From positions 124,001-188,000 of the forward strand of contig NZ_CANLTQ010000001.1 in assembly GCF_947494025.1 (NCBI RefSeq): a stretch of DNA of 64,000 nucleotides, in the 5' to 3' direction. Positions 43,370 through 51,239 of this stretch are shown here, in pieces. The translations under genes were made by a program, and so were the position numbers. The notes beneath the pieces are model-generated. The model saw only the letters and a list, made by a program, of their open reading frames with translations, did no database searches and was not told where the DNA came from. The stretch's first letter is position 1. Every line of letters begins with the position of its first letter. The DNA is from an uncultured Jannaschia sp. (GTDB lineage: Bacteria > Pseudomonadota > Alphaproteobacteria > Rhodobacterales > Rhodobacteraceae).

Positions 43370-44592
43370 CACCAACCGCGAAACAGTCTCCGTGAACCCC
43401 GCGCATGATAGTCCTGTCGGCCTGCGTGCCGAGGGACCTGGCGAAGGACTTGGCGAACGTCTCCCCGACGGTGTCCCCCGCGAGGACCCGCTGCGCAACG
43501 ACCCCGTATAGCGCCGAACGAACTTTTGGGTCCACTCGTCGCCCGGAGCCTCGACGCGGGACGACTCCGCTGCGCGCTTCGCGAGGATCTCGTGGCGCTC
43601 TCGCTGTCCACCGCCGTGTCGTAGCGTCCCGCCACCGGGGACGCTGCGACGATCGCAGCCCGTTCCGCTAGCATGATCGGGCCGAGGCGCGACGCCAGCG
43701 GGCGGATCAGCGTCCGCTCCGCCATACCGGGGATGCTCTTGCGTTCGAGGGAGGACGTGACCGTCTCGCCCTTGCCGACCTCGCGGATCGTCTCCGCGAT
43801 GCCGAAGTCCGGGTTCGCGCGATAGTTCTGCACCACCTGCGCCGAGACGCGCCGATCCTTAGCCGTGATTGCGCGCAGCCTGTGCTGCACGCGACTGCCA
43901 AGCTGCCCCGGAATATCCTCCGGATTCTGCGTCACGCATAGACGCCGACGCCCCCGGACCGGATCAGCCGCGCCACCTGCTCGACCTTTTCGATCAGCGC
44001 GCACGACGCGTCGTCGAGGAACAGGTGGCCTCGTCGAAGAAGAAGACAAGCTTCGACTTTCCGGCATCGCCTACCTCGGGCAGTCGCTCGAAGAGTTCCG
44101 ATAGGAGCTACAGGTCCTTGCGGCGCTCTCCCACTCAGACCAGCAGCGACTACAAGTCCTTCGGATCAAGCTGTCCCAGCCCCTCCGCGTCGGCCGCCCG
44201 GAACGCGATGTCGAGCACGCCTTCCTGTACGTCCGTCAGCTCCATCAGCCGGGCGAACAAGAGCGGACCCATCTCCGGGATCGTCTTGCGCACCGGATGT
44301 CCGGCCTCGTCCCAGAGATCCCGGAACGTGACCGGCGCCGCGGCATAGGGCAGGTCGAGCCCGATCCGCGTTGCCCGTTCGACAAACGCCGGATGCAGGT
44401 CGTGCACCCCGGAGCTAGGCATGGCAAGACCGGCACGCCGGCCTCCGAGGAACCCCGCGACAGGATTTGCAGGGTCGCCGTCTTGCTCGTGCCCGCCGCC
44501 CCGGCGATGACCCCGTGACGATTCGCGTGGTCGAGGCGAAGACCTTGCGGCTCAACCCGGTCCGCGCCGCCGACAAATATCGCCTCCACGAC
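43370..44592 (-). pseudogene. yjgR: decayed HerA-like ATPase YjgR (DUF853) gene
   Basis: Fragments of one YjgR-type protein occur in order on the minus strand but in shifting frames. They read AIFVGGADRVEPQGLRLDHA, then GVIAGAAGTSKTATLQIL (Walker A with T-to-S change). Then APVTFRDLWDEAGHPVRKT and ELTDVQEGVLDIAFRAAD, then KLVFFFDE with nearby [49 protein letters not shown] and ETFAKSFARSLGTQ end it. At least four frameshifts and internal loss shorten it to about 1.2 kb against the normal 1.5 kb. Intact YjgR is a hexameric ATPase of unknown role. Confidence 0.85.
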
Positions 44593-44762
44593 GTCAATCG
44601 GTTTTACACCCCGCCGTTAACCGCATTTTAGAACCACTCCGCCATAACAGCGGGAGACCGGGGCGCACAGTGTCGTCCGCTCCGGTCTGTCTCCCTGTCG
44701 AACTGGCCGCGCGGCCCCCACCGCGTGGCTTTTTTCGTCCCGGTTTCCCCTGATTTCGCCTG

Positions 44763-44791
44763 TTGACGGTTCAAATCGTGCTGCCTATGGT
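44763..44791 (+). promoter_or_regulatory. sigma-70 promoter before the candidate small RNA
   Basis: TTGACG at 44763-44768 and TATGGT at 44786-44791 are exactly 17 bases apart. A start near 44798 would give a transcript ending at the terminator 70 bases later. Confidence 0.6.
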
Positions 44792-44797
44792 CCTGCG

Positions 44798-44868
44798 CAT
44801 CAAGTCGGCCAGTCCGACGGGGAGAGAACAAACAATCGGAAGGGGCCTTCGTTCGAGGCCCCTTTTTT
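44798..44868 (+). ncRNA. candidate small RNA or 5' leader of about 70 bases
   Basis: Between a good promoter and a strong terminator lies a sequence with a 5' hairpin (GTCGG/CCGAC at 44804-44818), a purine-rich single-stranded stretch (GGGGAGAGAACAAACAATC), and the terminator. There is no plausible coding frame. Layout matches Hfq-type small RNAs. It could instead be an attenuator ahead of the IalB gene, 120 bases downstream. I cannot match it to a named family. Confidence 0.5.
44842..44868 (+). terminator. rho-independent terminator of the candidate small RNA
   Basis: GGGGCCT, a seven-base loop and AGGCCCC form a perfect stem followed by six T. Confidence 0.9.
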
Positions 44869-44989
44869 ATGTCGCACCATCCGTTCGCAAAGGCGTGTTC
44901 CGCGACAGCGACGCAGCCCGATCCAACCCCCTGCACATCCTCCGGTTCGCGTGGTAATCGGCGCGCGAAACCTCGACAGGAGACTCGCC

Positions 44990-45700
44990 TTGCCTGCTTT
45001 TCCGTTCCGCTTGTCCGCATCGCTCGCGCTGACGCTGGCGCTCGCCACCCCCGCTCTCGCGCAGGACGCCGACACACCCGAAACCGACGCGCCCGCCGTC
45101 GAGGAAACCGTTCCGGCGCCCGACGCATCCGGGGCCGGCGCGCCTGCGGCGGATGGCGACGCGACCGCCGCCGGGGCCGGACCCGTCGTCCCGGGCGGCG
45201 ATCTCGCGGTCGGACAGGATGTCGGCGAAGCCCTCGGCGGCGGTCCCGAGATCTACGTTCGCGAGGAGCACGGCTCCTGGCAGGTCCGCTGCCTCCGCGC
45301 GCCCGAGGGGCAGGAAGATCCGTGCCAGCTTTATCAGCGGCTGGCGGATCAGAACGGCAATCCGACGGCCGACGTCAACGTCTTCGACGTACCCGACGAC
45401 AGTGACATCGCGGTCGGTGCGACGATCCTGACGCCGTTGCAGACGCTGCTGACCGCGCAGGTGACGATGACCATCGACGGCAGCGCGCCGCGGCGCTACC
45501 CGTTCAGCTTCTGCGACCAGTCCGGCTGCTATTCCCGGATGGGCTTCACCGCCGAGGACGTCGCCGCGCTGAAGCGCGGATCGAGCGCCACGCTCGTCGT
45601 GGTTCCGGCGCTCGCCCCCGATCAGGCGGCGGAGCTCACGATGTCCCTGTCGGGCTTCACGGCCGGTCTTGCGGCGATCGAGCTTCCGAACGCGGAATAG
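44990..45700 (+). CDS. invasion-associated locus B (IalB) family protein, periplasmic
   Basis: The 236-residue protein has a cleavable signal peptide (PAFPFRLSASLALTLALATPALAQ) and an acidic Pro/Ala-rich linker. An IalB domain follows from about residue 80, with SWQVRCLRAPEGQEDPCQLYQ, PFSFCDQSGCYSRMGF and a final hydrophobic AELTMSLSGFTAGL. Paired cysteines suggest disulfides. IalB proteins are linked to host interaction in Bartonella but are widespread in free-living species with unknown function. TTG 44990 has AGGAGA six bases upstream and gives a clean signal peptide, so it is preferred over GTG 44951. Confidence 0.85.
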   Translation: MPAFPFRLSASLALTLALATPALAQDADTPETDAPAVEETVPAPDASGAGAPAADGDATAAGAGPVVPGGDLAVGQDVGEALGGGPEIYVREEHGSWQVRCLRAPEGQEDPCQLYQRLADQNGNPTADVNVFDVPDDSDIAVGATILTPLQTLLTAQVTMTIDGSAPRRYPFSFCDQSGCYSRMGFTAEDVAALKRGSSATLVVVPALAPDQAAELTMSLSGFTAGLAAIELPNAE

Positions 45701-45758
45701 GGCGACAACTGATCCGTGTCGCGCGCGGGCCCCGGGGGCACCCGGAGCCCTTCCGCTG

Positions 45759-46967
45759 TCACGGCCTTGCCAGAACGACCACCGCGTTCATGCCGCCGAA
45801 GGCGAAGGCGTTCGAAAGGCAGGCCGCCACCGGGATCTTGCGCGCGACGTTCGGGACCACATCGAGGTCGCACTCCGGGTCGGCGGCGCGCCAGTTCGCC
45901 GTCGGCGCCACCACGCCCTCGTCGAGCGCCATGAGGCAGGCCAGCAACTCGATCGCCCCGGTCGCGCCGATGCAATGCCCGTGCATGGATTTCGTCGAGG
46001 ACACGATCACATCCTGCGCCGCGTGGCCGAAAACATCGCGGATGGCCGCGCATTCCGTCCTGTCGTTCGCCGCGGTCCCCGTGCCGTGGGCATTGACGTA
46101 GCCGATCTCGCCCGCAGGCAGGCCTGCATCCCGCAGCGCGGCCATCATCGCGCGGGCGGCGCCGTCGCGGGACGGCGCAACGATGTCGGCGGCGTCCGCG
46201 TTCATGGCCACGCCGACGATCTCTCCGAACACGGTCGCGCCGCGGGCCAACGCGCGGTCGCGATCCTCCAGAACGAACACGCCGGCTCCTTCGCCTTGCA
46301 CCATGCCCGACCGCGTCGCGCAGAACGGCCGGCAGGTATCGGAGGACAGCACCCGCAATCCCTCCCAGGCTTTCACGCCACCGAAGCAGAGCATCGCCTC
46401 CGCCCCGCCGGTCAGCATCACGTCGGCCATTCCGGCGCGGATGATCTGCGCGGCCTGCGCGATGGCATGGTTCGAACTCGCGCAGGCCGTGGAGACGGTG
46501 AGGGCCGGCCCCCTGAGATCGTGAAGCATGCTCAGATGGGAGGCCGCCGCGTTCGCCATCAGCCGGGGCACGACGAAGGGGTGCACCCGGTTCTTGCCGG
46601 CCTCGTAGACCGCGCGGAAGTTCTCGTCCTGCGTGGTCAGCCCCCCCCCCGACGTGCCGAGGACGACGCCGGCCCGATCAGCGAGGTCGGGGTCGTTCTC
46701 CAGCCCGGCTTCGGCCACCGCCTGCCGGGCCGACAGGATGGCGAACTGCGTCGCGCGATCGTAAAACGTCAGCTCCGCCCGACCGAAATGCTTCGTCTCG
46801 TCGTAGCCCCGCACCTGCGCGCCGATCCGGATCGAGAGGCGGTCGAGGTCGCGCAGCTCCAGCGTGCCGATGGCCGAATGCCCGGCGCGCATCGCGGCGA
46901 GCGTTTCCGGCACGTCGCGGCCGAGCGCGTTGACCGTGCCCCTGCCGGTGATGACGACACGGCGCAC
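45759..46967 (-). CDS. beta-ketoacyl-ACP synthase (FabF-like)
   Basis: This 402-residue ketosynthase has the intact Cys162-His294-His331 set: VSTACASSNHAIAQ, VNAHGTGTAANDRTE and SMHGHCIGATGAIE. It lies 11 bases after an acyl carrier protein gene, itself overlapping lpxD. This suggests a dedicated ACP-ketosynthase pair for an unusual acyl chain used by LpxD. Rhodobacter lipid A is known to carry 3-oxo-tetradecanoate, and rhizobia use AcpXL with FabF for long chains. Which applies is inferred. It is distinct from housekeeping FabF, which normally sits with fabD, fabG and acpP. Confidence 0.88.
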   Translation of the reverse strand: MRRVVITGRGTVNALGRDVPETLAAMRAGHSAIGTLELRDLDRLSIRIGAQVRGYDETKHFGRAELTFYDRATQFAILSARQAVAEAGLENDPDLADRAGVVLGTSGGGLTTQDENFRAVYEAGKNRVHPFVVPRLMANAAASHLSMLHDLRGPALTVSTACASSNHAIAQAAQIIRAGMADVMLTGGAEAMLCFGGVKAWEGLRVLSSDTCRPFCATRSGMVQGEGAGVFVLEDRDRALARGATVFGEIVGVAMNADAADIVAPSRDGAARAMMAALRDAGLPAGEIGYVNAHGTGTAANDRTECAAIRDVFGHAAQDVIVSSTKSMHGHCIGATGAIELLACLMALDEGVVAPTANWRAADPECDLDVVPNVARKIPVAACLSNAFAFGGMNAVVVLARP

Positions 46968-46977
46968 CGGTCCCGGA

Positions 46978-47244
46978 TCAGCCGTGCTGCTCGGCGACGA
47001 GACGTTCGACCGCCGCGGCGATGGCGCCGACGGAGGCGATGTCGAACCCGCTCGCCCCCGGCTCGTTCGCGTTGAACGGCACCTGGATGTCGAACGCCTC
47101 CTCGATAGCGAAGATCACCTCCACCACGCCCATGCTGTCGATGCCCAGATCGGCGGGCGACTGATCGTCGGTCACGTCGGCCGCGTCGACCATGGCCTGC
47201 TCGGCCAGGATGGCCTGGACGCGCGCGCGCAGGTCAGCCGCCAT
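46978..47244 (-). CDS. acyl carrier protein, lpxD-linked
   Basis: The 88-residue ACP has the phosphopantetheine site Ser37 in [20 protein letters not shown]. It differs from AcpP, with a long acidic-poor C-terminus ([18 protein letters not shown]). ATG 47244 with GGAGG upstream overlaps the end of lpxD by 11 bases, and a ketosynthase gene follows. It likely carries a special acyl chain for lipid A. It is not obviously AcpXL by sequence. Confidence 0.88.
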   Translation of the reverse strand: MAADLRARVQAILAEQAMVDAADVTDDQSPADLGIDSMGVVEVIFAIEEAFDIQVPFNANEPGASGFDIASVGAIAAAVERLVAEQHG

Positions 47245-48319
47245 TGCCGCCTCCAACGCGCTTGCGCAGATCCGCCAGTTGCTCGAGCGCGCGCGGCAGC
47301 CGGCGGAGCGCGCGGTACATCGCCATGTTGGTCTCCATCTTTACCGCGGGCGAACCCATCACGACTTCGCCCGAAGCCACGCGGGTATAGATGTTGGTCC
47401 CGCCGCCCGCGACGACGTCGTCGCCGATGGTGATGTTGTCGTTGACGCCGACCTTGCCGGCCAGGACGACCCGGTTGCCGATCGTCGTGCCGCCCGAGAC
47501 ACCGACATGTGCGCAGAACAGGCAATCCTCGCCGATGCGGTCGTTGTGGCCGATCATCACGAGGTTGTCGATCTTGGTGCCCCGCCCGACCACGGTGTTC
47601 GCGATCGTGCCGCGATCGATCGTCGAATTGGCGCCGATCTCGACATCGTCGCCGATCTCGACCGAGCCCAGCGAATGGATGCGCGTCCAGCCTTGTTCGC
47701 GGACCTCGCCCTGATCGCCCAGAGATTTCCGGGCCCGTTCCACACCGGATTCCTCGGGCGTCACAAAGCTGAAGCCGTCGCCGCCGATCACGGCATTGGG
47801 CTGGGCGATGACCCGATGCCCGATGCGCACGCGCGCCCCGATACGAACCCCCTGCATCAGCAGGACATCGTCGCCCAGCACCGCGTCCTCCGCCACCGTC
47901 GCATGGGCGGCGATCCGAGCGCGCGCCCCGATGCGGACCCCGGCGCCGATGACCACGTAGGGCCCGATTGCGGCGTCCGGTCCGATCTCCGCCCCGTCTT
48001 CCACAAGCGCGGTCGGATGCACGCCCGGGGCGATGCGCGGCCCGGCGTCGAGGGCCGAGGTGATTCCCGCCATCGCCAGGCGGGCGCGCGGGACGAGAAC
48101 CGCGCCTTCGAGACCCATACCGCGCCAATCCGCCCCGTCCCAAAGGATGGCCCCCCGCGCCCGCCCCTCGCGAAGCGCGTCGCCATAGGCGGGCGACATC
48201 GCCAGTGCCAGATCGTCGGGCCCTGCCGCCCCCGGTTCCGACGCGCGCAGGAAACGCAGCGTGCCGTCACCCTCCACGGGGCGGCCCAGCGTCTCGGCGA
48301 TTTCGGACAGGGTGAACAT
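47234..48319 (-). CDS. lpxD: UDP-3-O-acylglucosamine N-acyltransferase LpxD
   Basis: The 361-residue LpxD adds the N-linked 3-hydroxyacyl (or related) chain to lipid A precursor. The N-terminal uridine-binding domain ([18 protein letters not shown]) precedes many hexapeptide repeats such as [26 protein letters not shown] and [14 protein letters not shown] hold the catalytic His and acyl pocket. GGAGG precedes ATG 48319. The next genes on the strand are the ACP and ketosynthase; no lpxA or fabZ follows, unlike the common order. Confidence 0.94.
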   Translation of the reverse strand: MFTLSEIAETLGRPVEGDGTLRFLRASEPGAAGPDDLALAMSPAYGDALREGRARGAILWDGADWRGMGLEGAVLVPRARLAMAGITSALDAGPRIAPGVHPTALVEDGAEIGPDAAIGPYVVIGAGVRIGARARIAAHATVAEDAVLGDDVLLMQGVRIGARVRIGHRVIAQPNAVIGGDGFSFVTPEESGVERARKSLGDQGEVREQGWTRIHSLGSVEIGDDVEIGANSTIDRGTIANTVVGRGTKIDNLVMIGHNDRIGEDCLFCAHVGVSGGTTIGNRVVLAGKVGVNDNITIGDDVVAGGGTNIYTRVASGEVVMGSPAVKMETNMAMYRALRRLPRALEQLADLRKRVGGGNGG

Positions 48320-48680
48320 GCTATGCCTCCGGCGGGAGCCCCGACGCCCCGCTTTGGGACTTAACTGCGCTCTGCCGTCAGTTCCACCCCGGCGGCTCGC
48401 TCATCTAGCGCAGCCGTTGAAGCCCGACGAGGATCCGACCGAGCGGGTCCTTCACCGGGGCGTTCGATACGGTACGGGTCGCCGGGCCGGCCTGCCCATC
48501 GACGCGCTAGCCTTTATCATTTCGAAACGCCTACAGCGCCGCTATCAATCGCGCGTCGAAGTCGGCGGACGCGATGCGTGCCGGATACCCCAGCCACATC
48601 GGTCAGTCCCGGGGGGCGACGCCCCCGCTCCCGTGGCGCGCGGCCGCAACCTGCCCTGCGACACATCAGCAGGGAGAACG
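48320..48680. other. upstream region of lpxD without a recognised gene
   Basis: This stretch has no convincing frame. A GGGGGCG-A-CGCCCCC hairpin lies near 48609-48627 without a T-run. It likely holds the lpxD promoter and spacer. Confidence 0.4.
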
Positions 48681-48887
48681 ATGGCACGACGAGGCGTTTC
48701 CGGATGTCACGACAAAGAGCTGCGCGACGAAATCAACCGGACGTGTCCACGAAGGCGTCAATCGAACCCGAAAACTCGTCGGGCGGGCAAACCGGCAACA
48801 TTCCCGGCGGATCGCGGAACGCGGCACACTTGGCGGATTTCTGCCTATGTCTCGTCGTGGCAGGAACAATGTTCGAGAATCGGATGA
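48681..48887 (+). CDS. possible small basic protein of 68 residues
   Basis: ATG 48681 follows AGGGAGA at a good distance. The frame encodes an Arg-rich peptide starting MARRGVSGCHDKELRDEINR. Codon use is less GC-rich in third positions than real neighbours, and no family is recognised. I rate it below even odds. Confidence 0.25.
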   Translation: MARRGVSGCHDKELRDEINRTCPRRRQSNPKTRRAGKPATFPADRGTRHTWRISAYVSSWQEQCSRIG

Positions 48888-48970
48888 ATTGTGCGAAACG
48901 AAGCCTGTCACATGGGGATGAGACACCTGAGGCCGCGACAGACGGTCCAAGCAGTGGACGGGGCAGTATT

Positions 48971-49546
48971 GTGACCAATGAAACGTGTGCAGGCACGTCG
49001 ATCTCTCGGCGTGGGCTTCTCGGTGCGTTCGCGGCAACCGCCGTGGCGGCCGCACCCACCTATACGAACGCCGCCGGGTTCCTCCGGGGCGGCGGCGACA
49101 TTCGCCGCATCAAGATGCACAATCCACGGACCGGCGAGGCCATGGACACGATCTACTGGGTCGATGGCCGCTACATCCGCGAGGCGATGAACGAGATCAA
49201 CGTCTTCTTCCGGGACTGGCGTCGCAACGAGGTCCACGCGATCGACAACCGGACGCTCGACATCATCGCGGCGACGCATCGGCTTGTGGACGTGCGCGAG
49301 CCGTTCATGCTGCTTTCGGGCTATCGTTCGCCGGCGACGAACGCGATGCTGCGCGCCCGCTCGAGAGGCGTGGCGAAGCATTCGCTGCATCTCCAGGGAC
49401 AGGCCGCGGATCTGCGGCTGAACTCGCGGTCCGTCAGTCAGGTGGCGCGTGCGGCGGCGGCCTGCTCGGCGGGCGGCGTCGGCAAGTACAGCCGCTCGAA
49501 CTTCACCCATATCGATTGCGGCAACGTCCGAAGCTGGGGCGCCTGA
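48971..49546 (+). CDS. DUF882 (YcbK-like) Tat-exported peptidase M15 family protein
   Basis: The 191-residue protein has a twin-arginine signal (SISRRGLLGAFAATAVAAA), so it is exported folded. The M15-like domain has LLSGYRSPATNAML, HSLHLQGQAADLRL and NFTHIDCG, the His-Asp-His zinc ligands of D,D/L,D-carboxypeptidases. E. coli MepK (YcbK) cleaves 3-3 peptidoglycan crosslinks, a plausible role here. GTG 48971 is chosen by family comparison; ATG 48870 would add 34 residues. A terminator follows. Confidence 0.85.
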   Translation: MTNETCAGTSISRRGLLGAFAATAVAAAPTYTNAAGFLRGGGDIRRIKMHNPRTGEAMDTIYWVDGRYIREAMNEINVFFRDWRRNEVHAIDNRTLDIIAATHRLVDVREPFMLLSGYRSPATNAMLRARSRGVAKHSLHLQGQAADLRLNSRSVSQVARAAAACSAGGVGKYSRSNFTHIDCGNVRSWGA

Positions 49547-49569
49547 CGTCCTAACAGATCGCGTTTCGA

Positions 49570-49605
49570 ACGCCGTCGCGACCCTCGCGGCGGCGTCGTT
49601 CGTTT
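49570..49605 (+). terminator. probable terminator between the DUF882 gene and the ABC ATPase gene
   Basis: ACGCCGTCGCG, a five-base loop and CGCGGCGGCGT form an 11-pair stem with one GU, followed by a T-rich CGTTCGTTTC. It lies between convergent genes. Confidence 0.6.
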
Positions 49606-49615
49606 CAGGAATGCG

Positions 49616-50680
49616 TCAGCGGCGGAACACGAAGCAACGCTCCCGACGGATCGACAGCCACAGCACCGTGCCCGGCTTCGGCAAAAACACCGCAGGTACC
49701 GTGGCCGTCACCGTCTGTCCGTCGTCCATCGCGAAGTCGACGAGGCTTTCCTTCCCCATGAACCGCGCACGCTTCACCGTGCCGCGTGCAGGTGTGCCCT
49801 CGGCCGCGGTCGGGTGCGGTCCACGGCCGCCCCGGTCGAAGTCGATGCGGACGTGCTGGGGCCGGAACACGATGTCGACCTCGGTGCCGTCGGGCCGTCC
49901 GGGGGCGAGGAACTGTCCGAAGGGCGTGTCGGTCAGCGCGCCGCGGACGGTGCCGGTCAGCGTATTGATGTCGCTGAAGAAGGCCGCCGCCGCACGGTCC
50001 ACGGGGGCGTTGTACATGTTGTAGGGCGCGGCATGCTGCACGATCCGTCCGTTTCGCATCAGCGCGATCTCGTCGGCCATCCGCATCGCCTCGTCTGGTT
50101 CGTGCGTGACGAGGAGTACGGCGGTCCCCTCCTCCTTCAACACGCTCAAGGTCGCGTCGCGGATCTCGTCGCGCAGACGGTTGTCGAGACCGGAAAACGG
50201 CTCGTCCATCAGCATGATGCCCGGACGCGGCGCCAAGGCGCGAGCGAGCGCCACGCGCTGCTGCTCGCCGCCCGAAAGCTCGTGCGGATGCTTTCCGTCG
50301 TAACCCGCGAGATCAACGCGTTCGAGGAGTTCCGCCACCCGCGCCGCGGAATGCCCGCCGCGCGGCAGGCCGAAGGCCACGTTCTGCATCACGTTCAGGT
50401 GCGGGAAGAGCGCGAAATCCTGAAACATCAGGCCGACGCCGCGCGCCTCGGGGGGGACGTGGACCGCGCCGTCGGACACGACCCGGCCGTTGAGCGCGAT
50501 GGAGCCGGCATCCTGCCGGTCGACCCCGGCGATGAGGCGCAGCGTCGTCGACTTGCCGCAGCCGGATGGCCCAAGGAGGCAGGTCACCTGACCGGCTGGA
50601 ACCGAAAGCGAGATGTCGTCGACCACGGCCCGCCCGCCCAGGCGGCGAACGAGACCCTGGATCTCCAGCCGAGATGTCAT
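49616..50680 (-). CDS. ABC transporter ATPase, FbpC-like (ferric iron or similar)
   Basis: The 354-residue ATPase has Walker A LLGPSGCGKSTTLRLIAG, a signature ELSGGEQQRVALARAL, Walker B IMLMDEPFSGLD and H-loop LLVTHEPDEAMRM. A TOBE domain follows from about residue 240. Length and VGLMFQDFALFPHLNV resemble FbpC of ferric iron importers, with putrescine/thiamine ATPases as alternatives. No permease or binding protein gene is adjacent, so it is an orphan in this window. A small membrane-protein gene lies upstream in the same direction. Confidence 0.85.
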   Translation of the reverse strand: MTSRLEIQGLVRRLGGRAVVDDISLSVPAGQVTCLLGPSGCGKSTTLRLIAGVDRQDAGSIALNGRVVSDGAVHVPPEARGVGLMFQDFALFPHLNVMQNVAFGLPRGGHSAARVAELLERVDLAGYDGKHPHELSGGEQQRVALARALAPRPGIMLMDEPFSGLDNRLRDEIRDATLSVLKEEGTAVLLVTHEPDEAMRMADEIALMRNGRIVQHAAPYNMYNAPVDRAAAAFFSDINTLTGTVRGALTDTPFGQFLAPGRPDGTEVDIVFRPQHVRIDFDRGGRGPHPTAAEGTPARGTVKRARFMGKESLVDFAMDDGQTVTATVPAVFLPKPGTVLWLSIRRERCFVFRR

Positions 50681-50741
50681 CGAAAGTCCGAGCCTTATGG
50701 TCGGAGCGACCTAGCAACCCGCCCCGGGCGGGTAAACCACT

Positions 50742-51173
50742 TCAGAACACTTCGCCGGCGACTTTCTCCTGACGCACGTAGAGGTAGAGAAGGAAGCTCA
50801 GGAGCAGAACGAGCCCCGTCGTGACCCAGACGAGCACGCCTCCTCCCGTCAGCGCGACCATCGTCGGCTCCGCGAAGAACAGCGCCCAGATCGCCAGGAC
50901 GAGAAGCGTCAGGAATGCGAAGGCCAGCATCCAGACCGCCGCCCGGACACGGGCGAGAAGGCAGAGCGCGCCGACGAGCGCCAGCAGCGAATGTCCCGCC
51001 CAGACCCCGTGCACCCAGTTCGGCAGCGTTTCCAGCCACACGATCTGGACCTGTGGGTAGAGGTGGAGCCAGGCGATCTTTAGCTCGTAGGAGACGAGGA
51101 CGTACTCCGCTGCCGCAAGAAGTCCGTAGATCAGCGCGATCCAACCCATGACGTAGAAATGCCAGCGCCGCAT
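50742..51173 (-). CDS. four-helix integral membrane protein of unknown function
   Basis: The 143-residue protein has about four hydrophobic helices: GWIALIYGLLAAAEYVLVSY, then WAGHSLLALVGALCLLA, MLAFAFLTLLVLAIWALFFA and VWVTTGLVLLLSFLLYLYV. It resembles uncharacterised Rhodobacteraceae membrane proteins. GGAGGG lies just before ATG 51173; the longer start at 51200 lacks this. It lies upstream of the ABC ATPase gene in the same direction, but an operon is not certain. No domain suggests a function. Confidence 0.75.
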   Translation of the reverse strand: MRRWHFYVMGWIALIYGLLAAAEYVLVSYELKIAWLHLYPQVQIVWLETLPNWVHGVWAGHSLLALVGALCLLARVRAAVWMLAFAFLTLLVLAIWALFFAEPTMVALTGGGVLVWVTTGLVLLLSFLLYLYVRQEKVAGEVF

Positions 51174-51199
51174 AAACCCTCCGCGCGTCCTCGTCCGCA

Positions 51200-51219
51200 C
51201 CGGTTATCATGAAAACCGG
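51200..51219. repeat. inverted repeat between the four-helix and RTX genes
   Basis: CCGGTT and AACCGG flank an eight-base loop between the RTX gene stop and the four-helix gene start. No T-run follows, so it may be a weak terminator or operator. Confidence 0.4.
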
Positions 51220-51239
51220 AGGGCACAAACGGGAATGGG

